Positions 28,901 through 38,880 are shown, counted from the stretch's first letter. The stretch: DNA of 64,000 bases from Bacteroidota bacterium (GCA_018268035.1 JAFDXI010000163.1:1-64000), one strand, 5' to 3'. The notes: generated from the sequence alone by a model not told the origin. Numbers and translations are program-made.

Positions 28901-29630
28901 CGTATTTATCTATTTTAAACTTAACCGTATTTCCTTTCAACTCAAATGCTGCTTTCACTTCATGTTTCAGGTCTTGTATTACCTGGTAAGATGATGGTAT
29001 AGTTTGATAAGTTTCTCCCACTGATGTTTTCATGGAAAGATTTCCATATTTATTGACGGACAAGCCATCAAGGCCTGTCATCTGCAAAGCCAGTTTACTG
29101 ATATCTGCACCCGGGTGAATGATAAGATCATATTTAAGGTTGCCATTATAAGAATAATATCTTACATCAACATTCCTGTAAATGTTTTTATAAGTAATGC
29201 CATTAAAAACCCTGCAACCACTTTTCCATTTCGAACTATCAGAACCACGGAAATAATTATATACAAGACCAGTAGGTTTATCCGGGATTCCAACAGCATT
29301 GGAATCAGCATCTAAAAAATTTATTTCATAAGCATGAGAACGAACTATAAATTTTTTTCCTGCAGCCCTTAATGTTGCAGGACTAAATTTTTTTGAACTA
29401 TCGAAATGGCCGCCAAGATAATCAGCTAATGCTCTAAGGTCATCTTTATCATGCAATACAATTTTATAACCTGAAGGCTTTAGTACCACTTCTCCCCCTT
29501 TAAAATCTGACATGAATTTTGCCGACTTATCCCATTGACCTTTATTTTCTACAAATTGTAAATACTGGGCATTTACATTTTGCGCAAACAGTAAGGTGAG
29601 AATGGTTGCTATCGCAAATAATTTCTTCAT
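25995..29630 (-). CDS. Large secreted PKD-repeat protein with T9SS type B sorting tail
   Basis: A 1211-residue surface protein. Order: signal peptide (ending NVNAQ); an N-terminal domain starting YLQFVENKGQW, common in Bacteroidota adhesin-like proteins; SBBP-type beta-propeller repeats (about 260-730, with YLGGGGDEQPHSL and IYLAS signatures); four PKD domains with WNFGDG, WDFGDG, WDFGDG and WEFGDG (about 785-1110); and a gliding-motility-associated C-terminal domain with PNAFSPNGDGTND and FNRWGKPVF. It is followed 13 bp later by its likely SprF partner. A role in adhesion or gliding is inferred from the family, not shown. Confidence 0.92.
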   Translation of the reverse strand: MKKLFAIATILTLLFAQNVNAQYLQFVENKGQWDKSAKFMSDFKGGEVVLKPSGYKIVLHDKDDLRALADYLGGHFDSSKKFSPATLRAAGKKFIVRSHAYEINFLDADSNAVGIPDKPTGLVYNYFRGSDSSKWKSGCRVFNGITYKNIYRNVDVRYYSYNGNLKYDLIIHPGADISKLALQMTGLDGLSVNKYGNLSMKTSVGETYQTIPSSYQVIQDLKHEVKAAFELKGNTVKFKIDKYDKTSTLIIDPTVIFSTFVGSVSDVWGYTATYDNVGNFYAGGIVFDPGYDPRHVGGYDETYNGGDGMEGSGIACDVALMKFDPTGKTALFATYLGGGGDEQPHSLVVDSRGNLIISGRTTSKDFPTTQNTYGAGGNFDIFLAKLSGDGQTLIAARKFGGTGSDGVNIAPKYAQSPQGVFTTRRNYGDDARSEVITDYQDNIYLASCTRSSDFPTTNNAFKKSLSGLQDGVFIKTSSDLANVDMCTLIGGNGDDAAFVLSISNATGNVYIAGGTSSTDLAVNATDAPQGIVHKSFQKGDVDGFIGEISADMSTLIKICYIGTSGNDMVYGVQTDKFGYPYVMGTTTTAFPVYQSPFNAGGNQANGKQFITKLNPDLTQVIYSANFGKGAPLPDISPTAFLVDVCGNVYVSGWGGSANAEYSNNTTVGLVTTPNAILKQTDGNDFYFFVLEKNASSQLFGSFYGTIDPNAYGDHVDGGTSRFDKRGVIYQAVCANCNKIGQFPTTSGSWSPGNPAQTGAMCNEAAVKIAFELSGVISSIRPSINGVIRDSSGCIPLTVDFADTIALGKRYRWNFGDGSPVVETTVPNASYTYQNVGDYRVMLISIDSSKCNVADTSYITIHARSNKAQLAASIVKLLPCESFNYQFNNNSVPPAGYSFQPDDFMWDFGDGVTQTTNEPSITHQYTASGVYNVKLYLNDTTFCNSPDSVNIQLRVASILQAQFATPSTGCSPYNAYFDNTSIGGQNFVWDFGDGTTSTETSPTHLYATPGTYTVKLSATDNLTCNPADDTTMTITVYEGPTAAFIYSPTTPKENTPYEFTNTSIGGTSYKWEFGDGDTLITTSMLPVSHIYNTAGTYTVFLIAFNQYGCSDTAFYQITALVSPLVDVPNAFSPNGDGTNDVIYVNGYGIASMTWRIFNRWGKPVFTSNNINTGWNGKYNGVLQPQDVYVYTLSIVFTDGTKYTKKGDITLLR

Positions 29631-29682
29631 TCAATATTTTATTTAAGTTACGTATTAAACGCTTATATATTTTATTTTGTTG

Positions 29683-31800
29683 TCAGGAAATTTTGCTCCA
29701 TATAGTTTTTCCTTTTTGTGATAATAAATATGCCCTTAAACCGGCATTTTCAGGCAAATTCAAAGATTCATCTTCATCCAGGATTTTTTCTGCAAAAAAT
29801 TTCGCTGTATCCAGTAAATCTTTGTCATTGACCAAACTGGCCAATTTAAAGTTTAACATCCCGCTTTGTTTTGTGCCCTCAATTTCTCCAGGCCCTCTTA
29901 GCTCCAGGTCTTTCTCGGCAATTTTAAAACCATCATTGGTAGCACACATAATTTTTATTCTTTCTTTTGCATCCTCAGTTAATTTATAGGAGGATAATAA
30001 AATGCAATAACTTTTATCATTGCCCCTGCCAACCCTGCCTCTCAATTGATGCAACTGAGACAAACCAAATTTTTCAGCACTTTCAATGACCATTACGCTG
30101 GCATTGGGAATATCAATACCTACTTCTATCACAGTTGTACCTACGAGTATTTGAGTGTCATTAGATTTAAAACGTTGCATGTTCACATCTTTTTGTTCAT
30201 TGGGCATTCTGCCATGCACCATACTGATGCTGTATTTGTGCTCTGGGAAAAAACTTTTCACCTGTTCATAGCCCTGCATCAAATCTTCATAACTCAATTT
30301 CTCACTTTCTTCAATCAGTGGATAAACAAAAAATGCCTGCCTGCCCTTTTCAATTTCAGTTTTTACAAAGTCCATCACTGCAACACGTTTTGTTTCATAA
30401 CGGTGCACGGTAATAATCGGTTGTCTTCCGGGAGGGAGTTCATTTATCACACTATAATCTAAATCACCATAAGCAGTCATTGCCAGTGTACGTGGTATGG
30501 GTGTTGCTGTCATTACCATAATATGTGGCGGTATGACTGCCTTTTCCCAAAGTCTGGCCCTTTGTGCAACACCAAAACGATGTTGTTCATCAATTACTAC
30601 TAAACCAAGATTGTTGAATTGCACAGCATCTTCTATCACTGCATGGGTGCCCACGAGGATTTTTATTTTTCCATTATTTAAATCATTCATCAAAATCTTC
30701 CGTTCTGATTGTCGTGTGCTACCTGTTAATAAAGCAATTGTTACCGGCAGATCCTGTAACAAATTTTGCAAATTGGAGAAATGTTGTTGTGCAAGGATTT
30801 CAGTCGGCGCCATCATACAGCTTTGAAAACCGTTATCAGCAGCAATGAGCATTATTAATAATGCAACAATGGTTTTACCACTGCCAACATCACCTTGTAA
30901 TAAACGGTTCATCTGGTGTGAACGGGCTGTATCAGACCTGATTTCTTTAATTACTCTTTTTTGCGCCTGAGTTAATTCAAATGGCAGATAATGGTTATAG
31001 AAATCGTTGAATAAAGGACCCACTTTTTCAAATAAGACACCTTTACTTTTCCTATGTCTTCTGCCCCTGATCATACACAATCTTACCTGTGCTAAAAAAA
31101 ATTCTTCAAATTTTAGACGTCGAAGTGCAAGTTCAAAATCATGTGTATCTTTTGGGAAATGAATTGCTGTAACTGCATCATATCTTCTTTGTAGTGATAA
31201 CTTTTCAATAATACTAACTGGTATGATTTCAGGTAAATCTTTAACGGATAACTGCGATAACAATGTGCCGGTAAGTTTTGAAAGTTGCCTTGCATTCAAA
31301 CCTTTAGCCTTCAATTTTTCAGTAGTTGGATAAACGGGTTCAAGAAATGATTTCCCGTTTTGCATTTCCTGCCGGAAGAGCTCAATTTCCGGATGTGTAA
31401 TTTGTGGTCTGCCATTAAAAAAACCGGCTTTACCATACACGAGATATTCATTGCCTGCCTGTAAAATTTTTTGAATCCATTGAATACCCTGAAACCAGGT
31501 TAATTCAACCACTCCTGATTCATCTTCCAACAAAGCAATAAGGCGCCTGTTCCTTTTTTCACCCGGTGTTTGAATATCTGTTATCCTTCCTTTTACCTGG
31601 ATATATTCAGTATGAAAATTAATGCTGCCAATTGGATCAATTTTGGTTCTGTCAATATATCGAAGCGGATAATGGTTGAGAAGGTCTTCAAAAGTAAAAA
31701 TGCCTAACTCTTTTTTTAAAAGGTCAGCTTTATAAGGCCCAACACCTTTCAGGTATTCGATTGAAGAATTTAATATGGAAGCTGTATCTGCGATAACAAT
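29683..31800 (-). CDS. recG: ATP-dependent DNA helicase RecG, apparent ATT start
   Basis: RecG remodels stalled forks and Holliday junctions. Full-length coding runs for 705 codons, the family length: N-terminal wedge/OB region (SIEYLKGVGP near the start, later NHYPLRYIDRT), helicase motif I GDVGSGKT, DEQHR box (VIDEQHRFG), motif III MTATPIPRTLA, and QLRGRVGRG. An in-frame TAA lies two codons before 31800, and no ATG, GTG or TTG occurs in frame before the conserved wedge region. Initiation is therefore best placed at ATT (31800-31798). The first TTG, at 31533, would delete about 89 conserved residues. A sequencing error is the main alternative. Confidence 0.9.
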   Translation of the reverse strand: MVIADTASILNSSIEYLKGVGPYKADLLKKELGIFTFEDLLNHYPLRYIDRTKIDPIGSINFHTEYIQVKGRITDIQTPGEKRNRRLIALLEDESGVVELTWFQGIQWIQKILQAGNEYLVYGKAGFFNGRPQITHPEIELFRQEMQNGKSFLEPVYPTTEKLKAKGLNARQLSKLTGTLLSQLSVKDLPEIIPVSIIEKLSLQRRYDAVTAIHFPKDTHDFELALRRLKFEEFFLAQVRLCMIRGRRHRKSKGVLFEKVGPLFNDFYNHYLPFELTQAQKRVIKEIRSDTARSHQMNRLLQGDVGSGKTIVALLIMLIAADNGFQSCMMAPTEILAQQHFSNLQNLLQDLPVTIALLTGSTRQSERKILMNDLNNGKIKILVGTHAVIEDAVQFNNLGLVVIDEQHRFGVAQRARLWEKAVIPPHIMVMTATPIPRTLAMTAYGDLDYSVINELPPGRQPIITVHRYETKRVAVMDFVKTEIEKGRQAFFVYPLIEESEKLSYEDLMQGYEQVKSFFPEHKYSISMVHGRMPNEQKDVNMQRFKSNDTQILVGTTVIEVGIDIPNASVMVIESAEKFGLSQLHQLRGRVGRGNDKSYCILLSSYKLTEDAKERIKIMCATNDGFKIAEKDLELRGPGEIEGTKQSGMLNFKLASLVNDKDLLDTAKFFAEKILDEDESLNLPENAGLRAYLLSQKGKTIWSKIS

Positions 31801-32106
31801 TGTTTATTGACAAATATCTGAATGAATAAATACTTATACAACATCAATATTCATTTAAGAAATATGATGTGGAAAAGATGAAATTAAAAAGAAATTTTTC
31901 TCATGGATTTTACAAGGATAATATGGCTTTTAAAAAATTTGATGATAAAAATTTTAAAAGGATAATTTTAAAAATGATACTTTATCCCACACCCTGATTA
32001 TTATGAGAAAAAGATTTTTGAATGCACCTTGCTTAAACAAATTAAAAACAAAAAGGAGCACACAAGATTGTATGCTCCCTGAATAAAAAGATGGTAAGCT
32101 TTCTTT
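31801..32106. other. AT-rich intergenic region between recG and the giant T9SS gene
   Basis: About 300 bp holding the terminator of the giant gene at its right end. The rest is A/T-rich with loosely repeated AAGGATAAT/TTTTAAAAA segments near 31910-31975. I see no gene or clear promoter in it; GATATTTG just before the recG start is one mismatch from a -7 box. Confidence 0.5.
32043..32078 (-). terminator. Intrinsic terminator of the giant T9SS gene
   Basis: Minus strand: GGAGCATACA pairs with TGTGTGCTCC (one non-Watson-Crick position, loop ATCT), then TTTTTGTTTTT. It lies 28 bp after the stop. Confidence 0.9.
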
Positions 32107-35100
32107 TTATTCTTTCATCAGCTTGATAGTTTTGGTTGATTTTGTATCAATGTTTATAACTACTACTGTATAAACACCTGCTGACAAATTTATATTTGGT
32201 TGTATCCTGTAAGTATTAGTTCCGGAAAGCGTATTACCAAGATTATTACTGTAAACCATCTTTCCTGTAATATCATACATATTCACCTGGTATTTATTTT
32301 CCGATTTAGTTGACAATTGCAGATTGAAATAATCATGGAAAGGAACAGGGAATGCTTTCAATAGCACATCTTCTTTTACTGTCGTTGCTGCAATAGCCCT
32401 GTTTGTGTTACCAACAGATTGTTGTTTTAATTTCTGGTTGGATGAAGGTAATGATGGAACAACAGTTGATGCTGAAGGTGTATAAGCACCAATGATTAAT
32501 GCACCCAGTAAACCAAACTGAGAAGTAGGTGTTGCTGCGTAAACACTGATGGTGACATTACCATTCTGATCAGGCGTAACACCATAAATTGTTTGTGTAC
32601 TGTTAGTATTTAATGATGTATTCAAAATTGTTGTTACACCATTAATTGTATAAGCTGTATTTACATCTCCATAAGCCTGAGAACTTCCAAAGAATGTGAA
32701 GTTATATTTCATTCCAATGTTCAGGCCGGTGATTTTAAATGTGGCTGTTTGACCAGGGAATAATCCGTAGCTATCTAACATTACTACATCAGGTACAGTG
32801 CCGGAATTATTGGAGGTAGTCATACCAGCTCCATACATGCCAGCCCAATTACTTGTCAAAGTCATACCCGTGCTGGTAGTGAAACCCTTTTCATCGAAGA
32901 AATTATTCCAGGTATAACCAATTTGTGGTAACGCATCGGTATTGTTCCATGGCAGGGAAGCATAATCACTACCTGCATCATAGTTCAGATAAACACTGTA
33001 AGCATAAGTGCTTGCTTTCACCTGATTAGAGAATGCAGAATAATTGTTCGACCCTAACACTGCCCTTACAGCATAGTTATAAGTTTTATTCGGTAAGAGA
33101 TTAGCATCGGTATAACTTGTTACACCAGCACCAACAGTTGCTAATAATGTATAGTTACCTGCACTGTCAGCTGCCCTCCATATTTGATAACCCGTTTCAC
33201 TATAAGCCCTGTCTTCCCATTGCAAACCAATTGAATTCCGGGTGATAGTTGTAGTTTTTAAATTGGTGGGTGATAATGCTGTATAGTTGCTGGTATAACT
33301 TTGAATAATCATAGTACTGATAAAAGCATAATCAGAACCGGACACTTTTTGTATTACAACGTTAACAATGCCATTGGTTGGAGTAACGCCGTTAATCTGA
33401 ACTGTTTTGCTGATATTACCTGTTGCATTTAATGTAACTGTTGTAGATCCGATAGTGAAATTGGTATTGCCTTTCATACCATCATCATGGCTGTTAAAGA
33501 ATACAAAGTTGTATTTATTGGATGCACTCAGACCACTGATTTGAATGGTATCTTTCTGTGTGCCTTGTTCAAATTCTGCAGTTCTCATTACAACATTAGG
33601 ATAGATGCCGGCACCTGCCACAGGTTGCATCCCTGATTGAACAACACCGGAGAAACCGTTTTTAAATGTCACAGTCATACCTGTTAGGGAATTGCCATCA
33701 TCATATATATTCGTAAATGATGTGCCAGCAAATGGGTAACCTGCCAACATATTCCACGGTTTTGGAACTGAATGCGCACCATCAGAGAAACTCAGGTATG
33801 TGGATGAAATATTTGGATCAGAAACGAGAATATTAAATGTTGTAGTATCTGAAGCACCGGCGATATCTGTTGCAATTATTGTAACAGGATAAGCGCCAAG
33901 GCTGTTGCTGTTAGGCGCAATATTTATCACGCCTGTGCCATTATTATTATCAATAAATGTTGCAAAACCAGGAAGGCCGATAAATGTAAATGTTATATGG
34001 TCAGTGCTATCATCATTTGCAGTAACGTTCACTGATGTTGTCTGATTACTCTTGAGGCCGATATCGCTGATAGTAATCAGTTTTGGTATCCTGTCTGTGG
34101 TAGTAATGCTTGCCGTATTACTATAATCAGAAATCCCATGAGCATTAAATGCAGCTACTTTATAAAAGTATTGAGTATTTCCATTGATTGCAGAATCCAC
34201 AAAACTATTTGCATCAGTTGCAGTAGTATCAATCACATTATAAGTACCATTTTCAGTAGTGGCACGATAAACATAATAACCTGTTTCATTGTAAGCAACA
34301 TCTTTCCAGTTAAGTTGTACACCACTTCCTTCTATATTTTGTGCAGTAAGGTTTGTTGCAGCAGCCGGAGCAGTTCCATCATCATAAGAATAATTAATGA
34401 CAAGTGCATTGATATAACCCACAGCAGCATTTATATTCTTTGACATGGTGAAAAGTATTGTACCATCGGCATCTGGTTTTACATTACTAATAGTTACAGT
34501 ATTTTTTGTATTGCCCTGCACATACAATGTGTCACTTACATTGCCTACTGTATAAATTGTAGAACCATTATCTGGTGTACCCGGGAATGTGCTTGACGCA
34601 AAGAAGGTAAGGTTATATGATTTTGATGTATCAAGCCCCACAATTTTTGTATCTAAGGTTTCAGGTCCGCCAAAAATTCCGAAGTATAAATAATCAGACA
34701 GTACTGCATCTGGATATACACCTGAGTTATTACCTGTTGGTGTACCTGTATTAAAAGTTGTAAACCATGGGCCCTGTACTTCCAAACCTACATTCGTAGT
34801 ATTTCCGGCAGCATCCTTTAAGTTATGTGTTATTGAAGAAGTAATGCTGTTCCAGGGTGCACCAATAGTATCAGTATATTGGAACCTGGTATAAATATTC
34901 ATGTTCGGATTAGCATCATTAATTATTAATTTAAAGCTGCGTGAAGCAGAACCACCATTACCATCGTTAACTGTTACAACCGGCTGGTAGGTACCTGCAG
35001 ACAGATAATCAGGATGCAATGATAATGTTGCTGAACCATTGCCATTATCGGTTAAAGTATAAGCATTTGGTACATTTGCCACAGACCAGGTTAATACATT

Positions 35101-38100
35101 ACCGGAATTTACATCCTGAGCAGACAAAGGAATATTGACCACATCATTCTCATTCATGGTATAATCTGCAATTGAATCCATAGTTGGGGGATAGTTATCA
35201 TTTACTGTCAAATTAAATGTAGTGCTGGATGTGCCACCATGTCCATCATCAACAGTTATTGTGATATTGTTATATACTCCAGAATCAGCTTCTGAAGGAT
35301 TCAATACAAGGGTTGCATTATTAGCTGAATTAGTAATATTCGCAAATGCCGGTAAGTTAGACGATGAATAATTGAGCACATCGCCATCTTTATCTGTCGC
35401 ATTCAATACTATTGTTGTAGTAGTTCCAAAGGGAACTGCAAATGCATTCATTGGAAAAATAACAGGGGGATTATCCATTGTAGTTGCATTTGCAACTGCA
35501 TAAGCGCTGGATGTGCCGCCTGCACCATTTGCTTTCAGCTTATAATAATGAATCAGGTTTGCATTAAGCCCTGTATCAGTATAAGAAACAACACCTGCAC
35601 CAGGATTTGCCAGGGTGATATAATTAGAGCTATCACCAATTGACCTTAATAAAACATAGCTGGTAGCATTTGCAGTAGCATTCCATGTTAAAGTAATTTG
35701 AGATGCAGAAGCAGCCACAGCTTTAAAATTTCCAGGAAGAGCTGGCGTAGCTGGCAATGCAAATGTGGTAGCAGATGGATTAGAAGCAACTGAAGGTAGA
35801 TAATATATTGAAGATGGGATGGTCACCTGTTTGTTGCTGGATGGTACTTTATATGTAGCAGTCATGGTGGCACTTCCGGTTGATTGAAAATATTCGATAC
35901 ATATAGGATAGGTACCTGCATTGATATACATTGAACTGCCTGTTTTTGACTTTTTGCTATGCTCACCATCATTATTAACTGTTGGGGTACCTACAGGCAA
36001 TAGTGAGTTGAACCACAGTTTACTGCCATCATCAGAAGTGGTACCAAAAGTATAATAACCAGAAGTTGTTAATTTAATATACCCCTGCCACATAAATCCA
36101 TAGTTGGATGATTGAGTTGCAACACTCAAATCAGTAGTAGAAGATGTACCGGTCTTTACAGGTGTTAAAGATGTGAAATCAGGTAATGATGACCAGCTTC
36201 CGGTATAATAAGAATATTGTAAACCGTTTTGTGAGCTGGAAGAACTGCCTGATGTACTAAGGCCGGAATTGCCATATTTATTTACTGCCTGTAATTTATA
36301 GAAATATGTAGTTGAAGGGGATAAAGTAGTATCACTGAATGTAGTGGCATTTGCAGCTGCATACCCAACTATTGTATAAGTTCCATTTTCACTTAATGAC
36401 CGGTATATTTCAAAACCGGTTTCATTATTACTATTATCATTCCATACGAGATTGATTGTATTAAATGCTACAGCTGTTGCAGCAACATTTGTTGGAACTG
36501 TTGGAACAGAACCATTATTTGGTGCAGTGCCTGTAAAATATTTATTATCAATTGCATGCTGCGAAGTATTGCCAAATAATGCAGAACAAGCCCAGGATAC
36601 AGACATATTGTATCCGCCGCCAGCCTGAAAATATTCGATGCATATTGGATAAACTCCCGCAGTTAAAGTCATTGAGCTGCTTGTTACAGATTTAGATCCA
36701 TGCAAACCATCATTATTGACAGTAGGTGTGCCAACAGGATTCAGTGAATTGAACCATAAAGCACTTCCATCATCAGATGTTGTTTGAAATGTATAAGTTC
36801 CATTTACAGGTACCTGAATATATCCCTGCCATAAAAATCCATAGTTGGTAGTTTGTGTGGATACTGTGATATCAGTATTGGAAGAAACACCAGTTTTAAC
36901 CGGAGTCAATGTACTGAAATTTGGCAACACAATCCATGCAGTTGGAGTGGTATAAAATTTATACTGAAGTCCACCTAAAACAGGTGAAGAACTTACCTGG
37001 CTACTTGGAAATGAATAATTGCCGCTTGCATCAACAGCTTTTACAGTAATTGCGTAAGACTGATTTTGATTTAAACCTGTCAATACAAAAGTTGTTTGAT
37101 TCGTTACATTTGAAAGATTTCCATCAATATAAATTGCATAATGATCTACTGCAACATTATCAGTAGCTGCTGACCAGCCAATTGTTATTGTTGACGGAGT
37201 TGTATAAGTAACAGCTAGGTTTTGCGGAATAGAAGGTGCGATGGTATCAGAATATGTTGTAGCACTTGCTTCATTAGAAACTGGTGCTGCGCCAGTTGAA
37301 TCAACAGCACGGACAACATAATAATATTTTACTTTAGCTGAAAGGTCTGAATCAATATAACTGTTTGAACCTGCACCCACTTGCCCGGCATAAGCATAAA
37401 CACCACTGCTTGTGCCACGGTAAATTTCAAAAGCAGTGGCAGCATTGGATTGTTGTGTAGTCTTGCTCCAGGACAGTTGTATCTGTGTATTTGAAATACT
37501 ATTAGCCAAAAGACCTTTAACCTGTTCAGGGGCATTAGGCCCTTTTGCGTCAATAACTTTGAAAGGAGCAGAAAATAAACTTGAACAGCTATAAGGCTGA
37601 CTCGCTGCAACTACATAATATCCAGGTTCAGTAGCAGTAAAATTAGGTTGAATGCTATAAATACTGTCAGAGCCTAATTTTTTCCAAACATAGCTTACAT
37701 AATTGCCATTGCCGGAAACTTTAAGGTTAACAGATGTATTACCATCTGCCGCAGGAATTACCTGACTCATTAAACCTGAAATTGCTATTGGCGGTGTTGG
37801 ACTTGCAGATTGAACTGTAATCTGAACTGGTGTGCGTGACCAATCAGACCAAATACCATTTCTCTGAACTCTTGCTTCATAAGTACCTGCCTGTGTTGCC
37901 TGTATTGTATTGGATGTAGCACCATTTATAATATTGCCGTTATATCTCCATTGATATGCAGTAAATCCTGGCGCCAGACCAAGTGTCTGGTTTATAGAAT
38001 CTGTTGGGCAAAATTGGGTCCTGCCAGAAAGTGGCCATGGATTTGATGCATATGCCCTTAACTGAAAAGGCCAGAAGTCAGGCATTTGCCATGCGGAATC

Positions 38101-38880
38101 CCAGGTATTATGACCCAAACTCGGGAATTCAGTATAAGTAAAATTGCCACCTGCAGCCCACATCGCATCCCTTACCTGTTGAGCAGTTGAAGGCGCAGGC
38201 GCACCATCTTTACCACCCTGAAATAACCACATCGGAGTGAATTTTACTGTATTAACTGTACTTGAATCTTTATATCCAATTTCCACATTCGACATAGGTA
38301 AGGCTGAAGAAATATATGAAGGATGTTCCAGTAACATTTGCCATGTACCCTGTCCACCTGCTGATAATCCATTATCACTAACCTGGAAGGGGTCAAGTTT
38401 ATTATTGGCAACCATGTAATCTATAATCTCAGTAATATATTGATATTGGCCATCACCCCAGAAACCCTGGCTTTGCATACATAAAATATATCCATCAAAA
38501 GTACCATTGTCCACTGCTGCCTGGAAAACATCGCCACCATGATACAACTGGTATTCATTATCGTAAATGGAGCCTGTTTCACCTAAACCATGAAAGAATA
38601 CCATCATCGGGTATTTCTTTCCATCATTAGCAGTTGGATTATATGTCTTAGGGAAATGCAATCTGAATGCACAGCCTTTATAAATGTAACATTTATACTC
38701 ATCCGTATTCCAGCTTAACCTTTTTGTTCTTACCCATTTACCAATCTGCCCCCATGCTGGTTGTGTTGGCGGGTTACTCGGGTTGTAAGTATTTACCTGG
38801 TCACTAGGATTTAATACAGACTGTGAAAATAAAAATGAACTTAAGCAGCAACTCAGCAACAGGAGATAAAATTTTTTCAT
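32107..38880 (-). CDS. Giant secreted esterase/PA14/FN3 protein with T9SS type A tail
   Basis: A 2257-residue secreted protein. Order: signal peptide (ending SSFLFSQ); an alpha/beta-hydrolase domain (to about 310) with FFHGLGETG and nucleophile elbow NGLSAGGQG; Ig-like segments; FN3 domains; a PA14 domain (about 633-780, GFLWQGYIQVPVNGTYTFQT); FN3; a second PA14 (about 885-1027); FN3; two cadherin-like segments (DKDGDVLNYS; ENDVVNIPLSAQDV); then FN3 units alternating with three related modules of about 170 residues (about 1327-1498, 1688-1861, 1958-2133); and a type A sorting domain (last 85 residues). The layout suggests a cell-surface esterase acting on polysaccharide, with PA14 as possible glycan binder. 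The ATG at 38880 gives the signal peptide. Confidence 0.88.
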   Translation of the reverse strand: MKKFYLLLLSCCLSSFLFSQSVLNPSDQVNTYNPSNPPTQPAWGQIGKWVRTKRLSWNTDEYKCYIYKGCAFRLHFPKTYNPTANDGKKYPMMVFFHGLGETGSIYDNEYQLYHGGDVFQAAVDNGTFDGYILCMQSQGFWGDGQYQYITEIIDYMVANNKLDPFQVSDNGLSAGGQGTWQMLLEHPSYISSALPMSNVEIGYKDSSTVNTVKFTPMWLFQGGKDGAPAPSTAQQVRDAMWAAGGNFTYTEFPSLGHNTWDSAWQMPDFWPFQLRAYASNPWPLSGRTQFCPTDSINQTLGLAPGFTAYQWRYNGNIINGATSNTIQATQAGTYEARVQRNGIWSDWSRTPVQITVQSASPTPPIAISGLMSQVIPAADGNTSVNLKVSGNGNYVSYVWKKLGSDSIYSIQPNFTATEPGYYVVAASQPYSCSSLFSAPFKVIDAKGPNAPEQVKGLLANSISNTQIQLSWSKTTQQSNAATAFEIYRGTSSGVYAYAGQVGAGSNSYIDSDLSAKVKYYYVVRAVDSTGAAPVSNEASATTYSDTIAPSIPQNLAVTYTTPSTITIGWSAATDNVAVDHYAIYIDGNLSNVTNQTTFVLTGLNQNQSYAITVKAVDASGNYSFPSSQVSSSPVLGGLQYKFYTTPTAWIVLPNFSTLTPVKTGVSSNTDITVSTQTTNYGFLWQGYIQVPVNGTYTFQTTSDDGSALWFNSLNPVGTPTVNNDGLHGSKSVTSSSMTLTAGVYPICIEYFQAGGGYNMSVSWACSALFGNTSQHAIDNKYFTGTAPNNGSVPTVPTNVAATAVAFNTINLVWNDNSNNETGFEIYRSLSENGTYTIVGYAAANATTFSDTTLSPSTTYFYKLQAVNKYGNSGLSTSGSSSSSQNGLQYSYYTGSWSSLPDFTSLTPVKTGTSSTTDLSVATQSSNYGFMWQGYIKLTTSGYYTFGTTSDDGSKLWFNSLLPVGTPTVNNDGEHSKKSKTGSSMYINAGTYPICIEYFQSTGSATMTATYKVPSSNKQVTIPSSIYYLPSVASNPSATTFALPATPALPGNFKAVAASASQITLTWNATANATSYVLLRSIGDSSNYITLANPGAGVVSYTDTGLNANLIHYYKLKANGAGGTSSAYAVANATTMDNPPVIFPMNAFAVPFGTTTTIVLNATDKDGDVLNYSSSNLPAFANITNSANNATLVLNPSEADSGVYNNITITVDDGHGGTSSTTFNLTVNDNYPPTMDSIADYTMNENDVVNIPLSAQDVNSGNVLTWSVANVPNAYTLTDNGNGSATLSLHPDYLSAGTYQPVVTVNDGNGGSASRSFKLIINDANPNMNIYTRFQYTDTIGAPWNSITSSITHNLKDAAGNTTNVGLEVQGPWFTTFNTGTPTGNNSGVYPDAVLSDYLYFGIFGGPETLDTKIVGLDTSKSYNLTFFASSTFPGTPDNGSTIYTVGNVSDTLYVQGNTKNTVTISNVKPDADGTILFTMSKNINAAVGYINALVINYSYDDGTAPAAATNLTAQNIEGSGVQLNWKDVAYNETGYYVYRATTENGTYNVIDTTATDANSFVDSAINGNTQYFYKVAAFNAHGISDYSNTASITTTDRIPKLITISDIGLKSNQTTSVNVTANDDSTDHITFTFIGLPGFATFIDNNNGTGVINIAPNSNSLGAYPVTIIATDIAGASDTTTFNILVSDPNISSTYLSFSDGAHSVPKPWNMLAGYPFAGTSFTNIYDDGNSLTGMTVTFKNGFSGVVQSGMQPVAGAGIYPNVVMRTAEFEQGTQKDTIQISGLSASNKYNFVFFNSHDDGMKGNTNFTIGSTTVTLNATGNISKTVQINGVTPTNGIVNVVIQKVSGSDYAFISTMIIQSYTSNYTALSPTNLKTTTITRNSIGLQWEDRAYSETGYQIWRAADSAGNYTLLATVGAGVTSYTDANLLPNKTYNYAVRAVLGSNNYSAFSNQVKASTYAYSVYLNYDAGSDYASLPWNNTDALPQIGYTWNNFFDEKGFTTSTGMTLTSNWAGMYGAGMTTSNNSGTVPDVVMLDSYGLFPGQTATFKITGLNIGMKYNFTFFGSSQAYGDVNTAYTINGVTTILNTSLNTNSTQTIYGVTPDQNGNVTISVYAATPTSQFGLLGALIIGAYTPSASTVVPSLPSSNQKLKQQSVGNTNRAIAATTVKEDVLLKAFPVPFHDYFNLQLSTKSENKYQVNMYDITGKMVYSNNLGNTLSGTNTYRIQPNINLSAGVYTVVVINIDTKSTKTIKLMKE

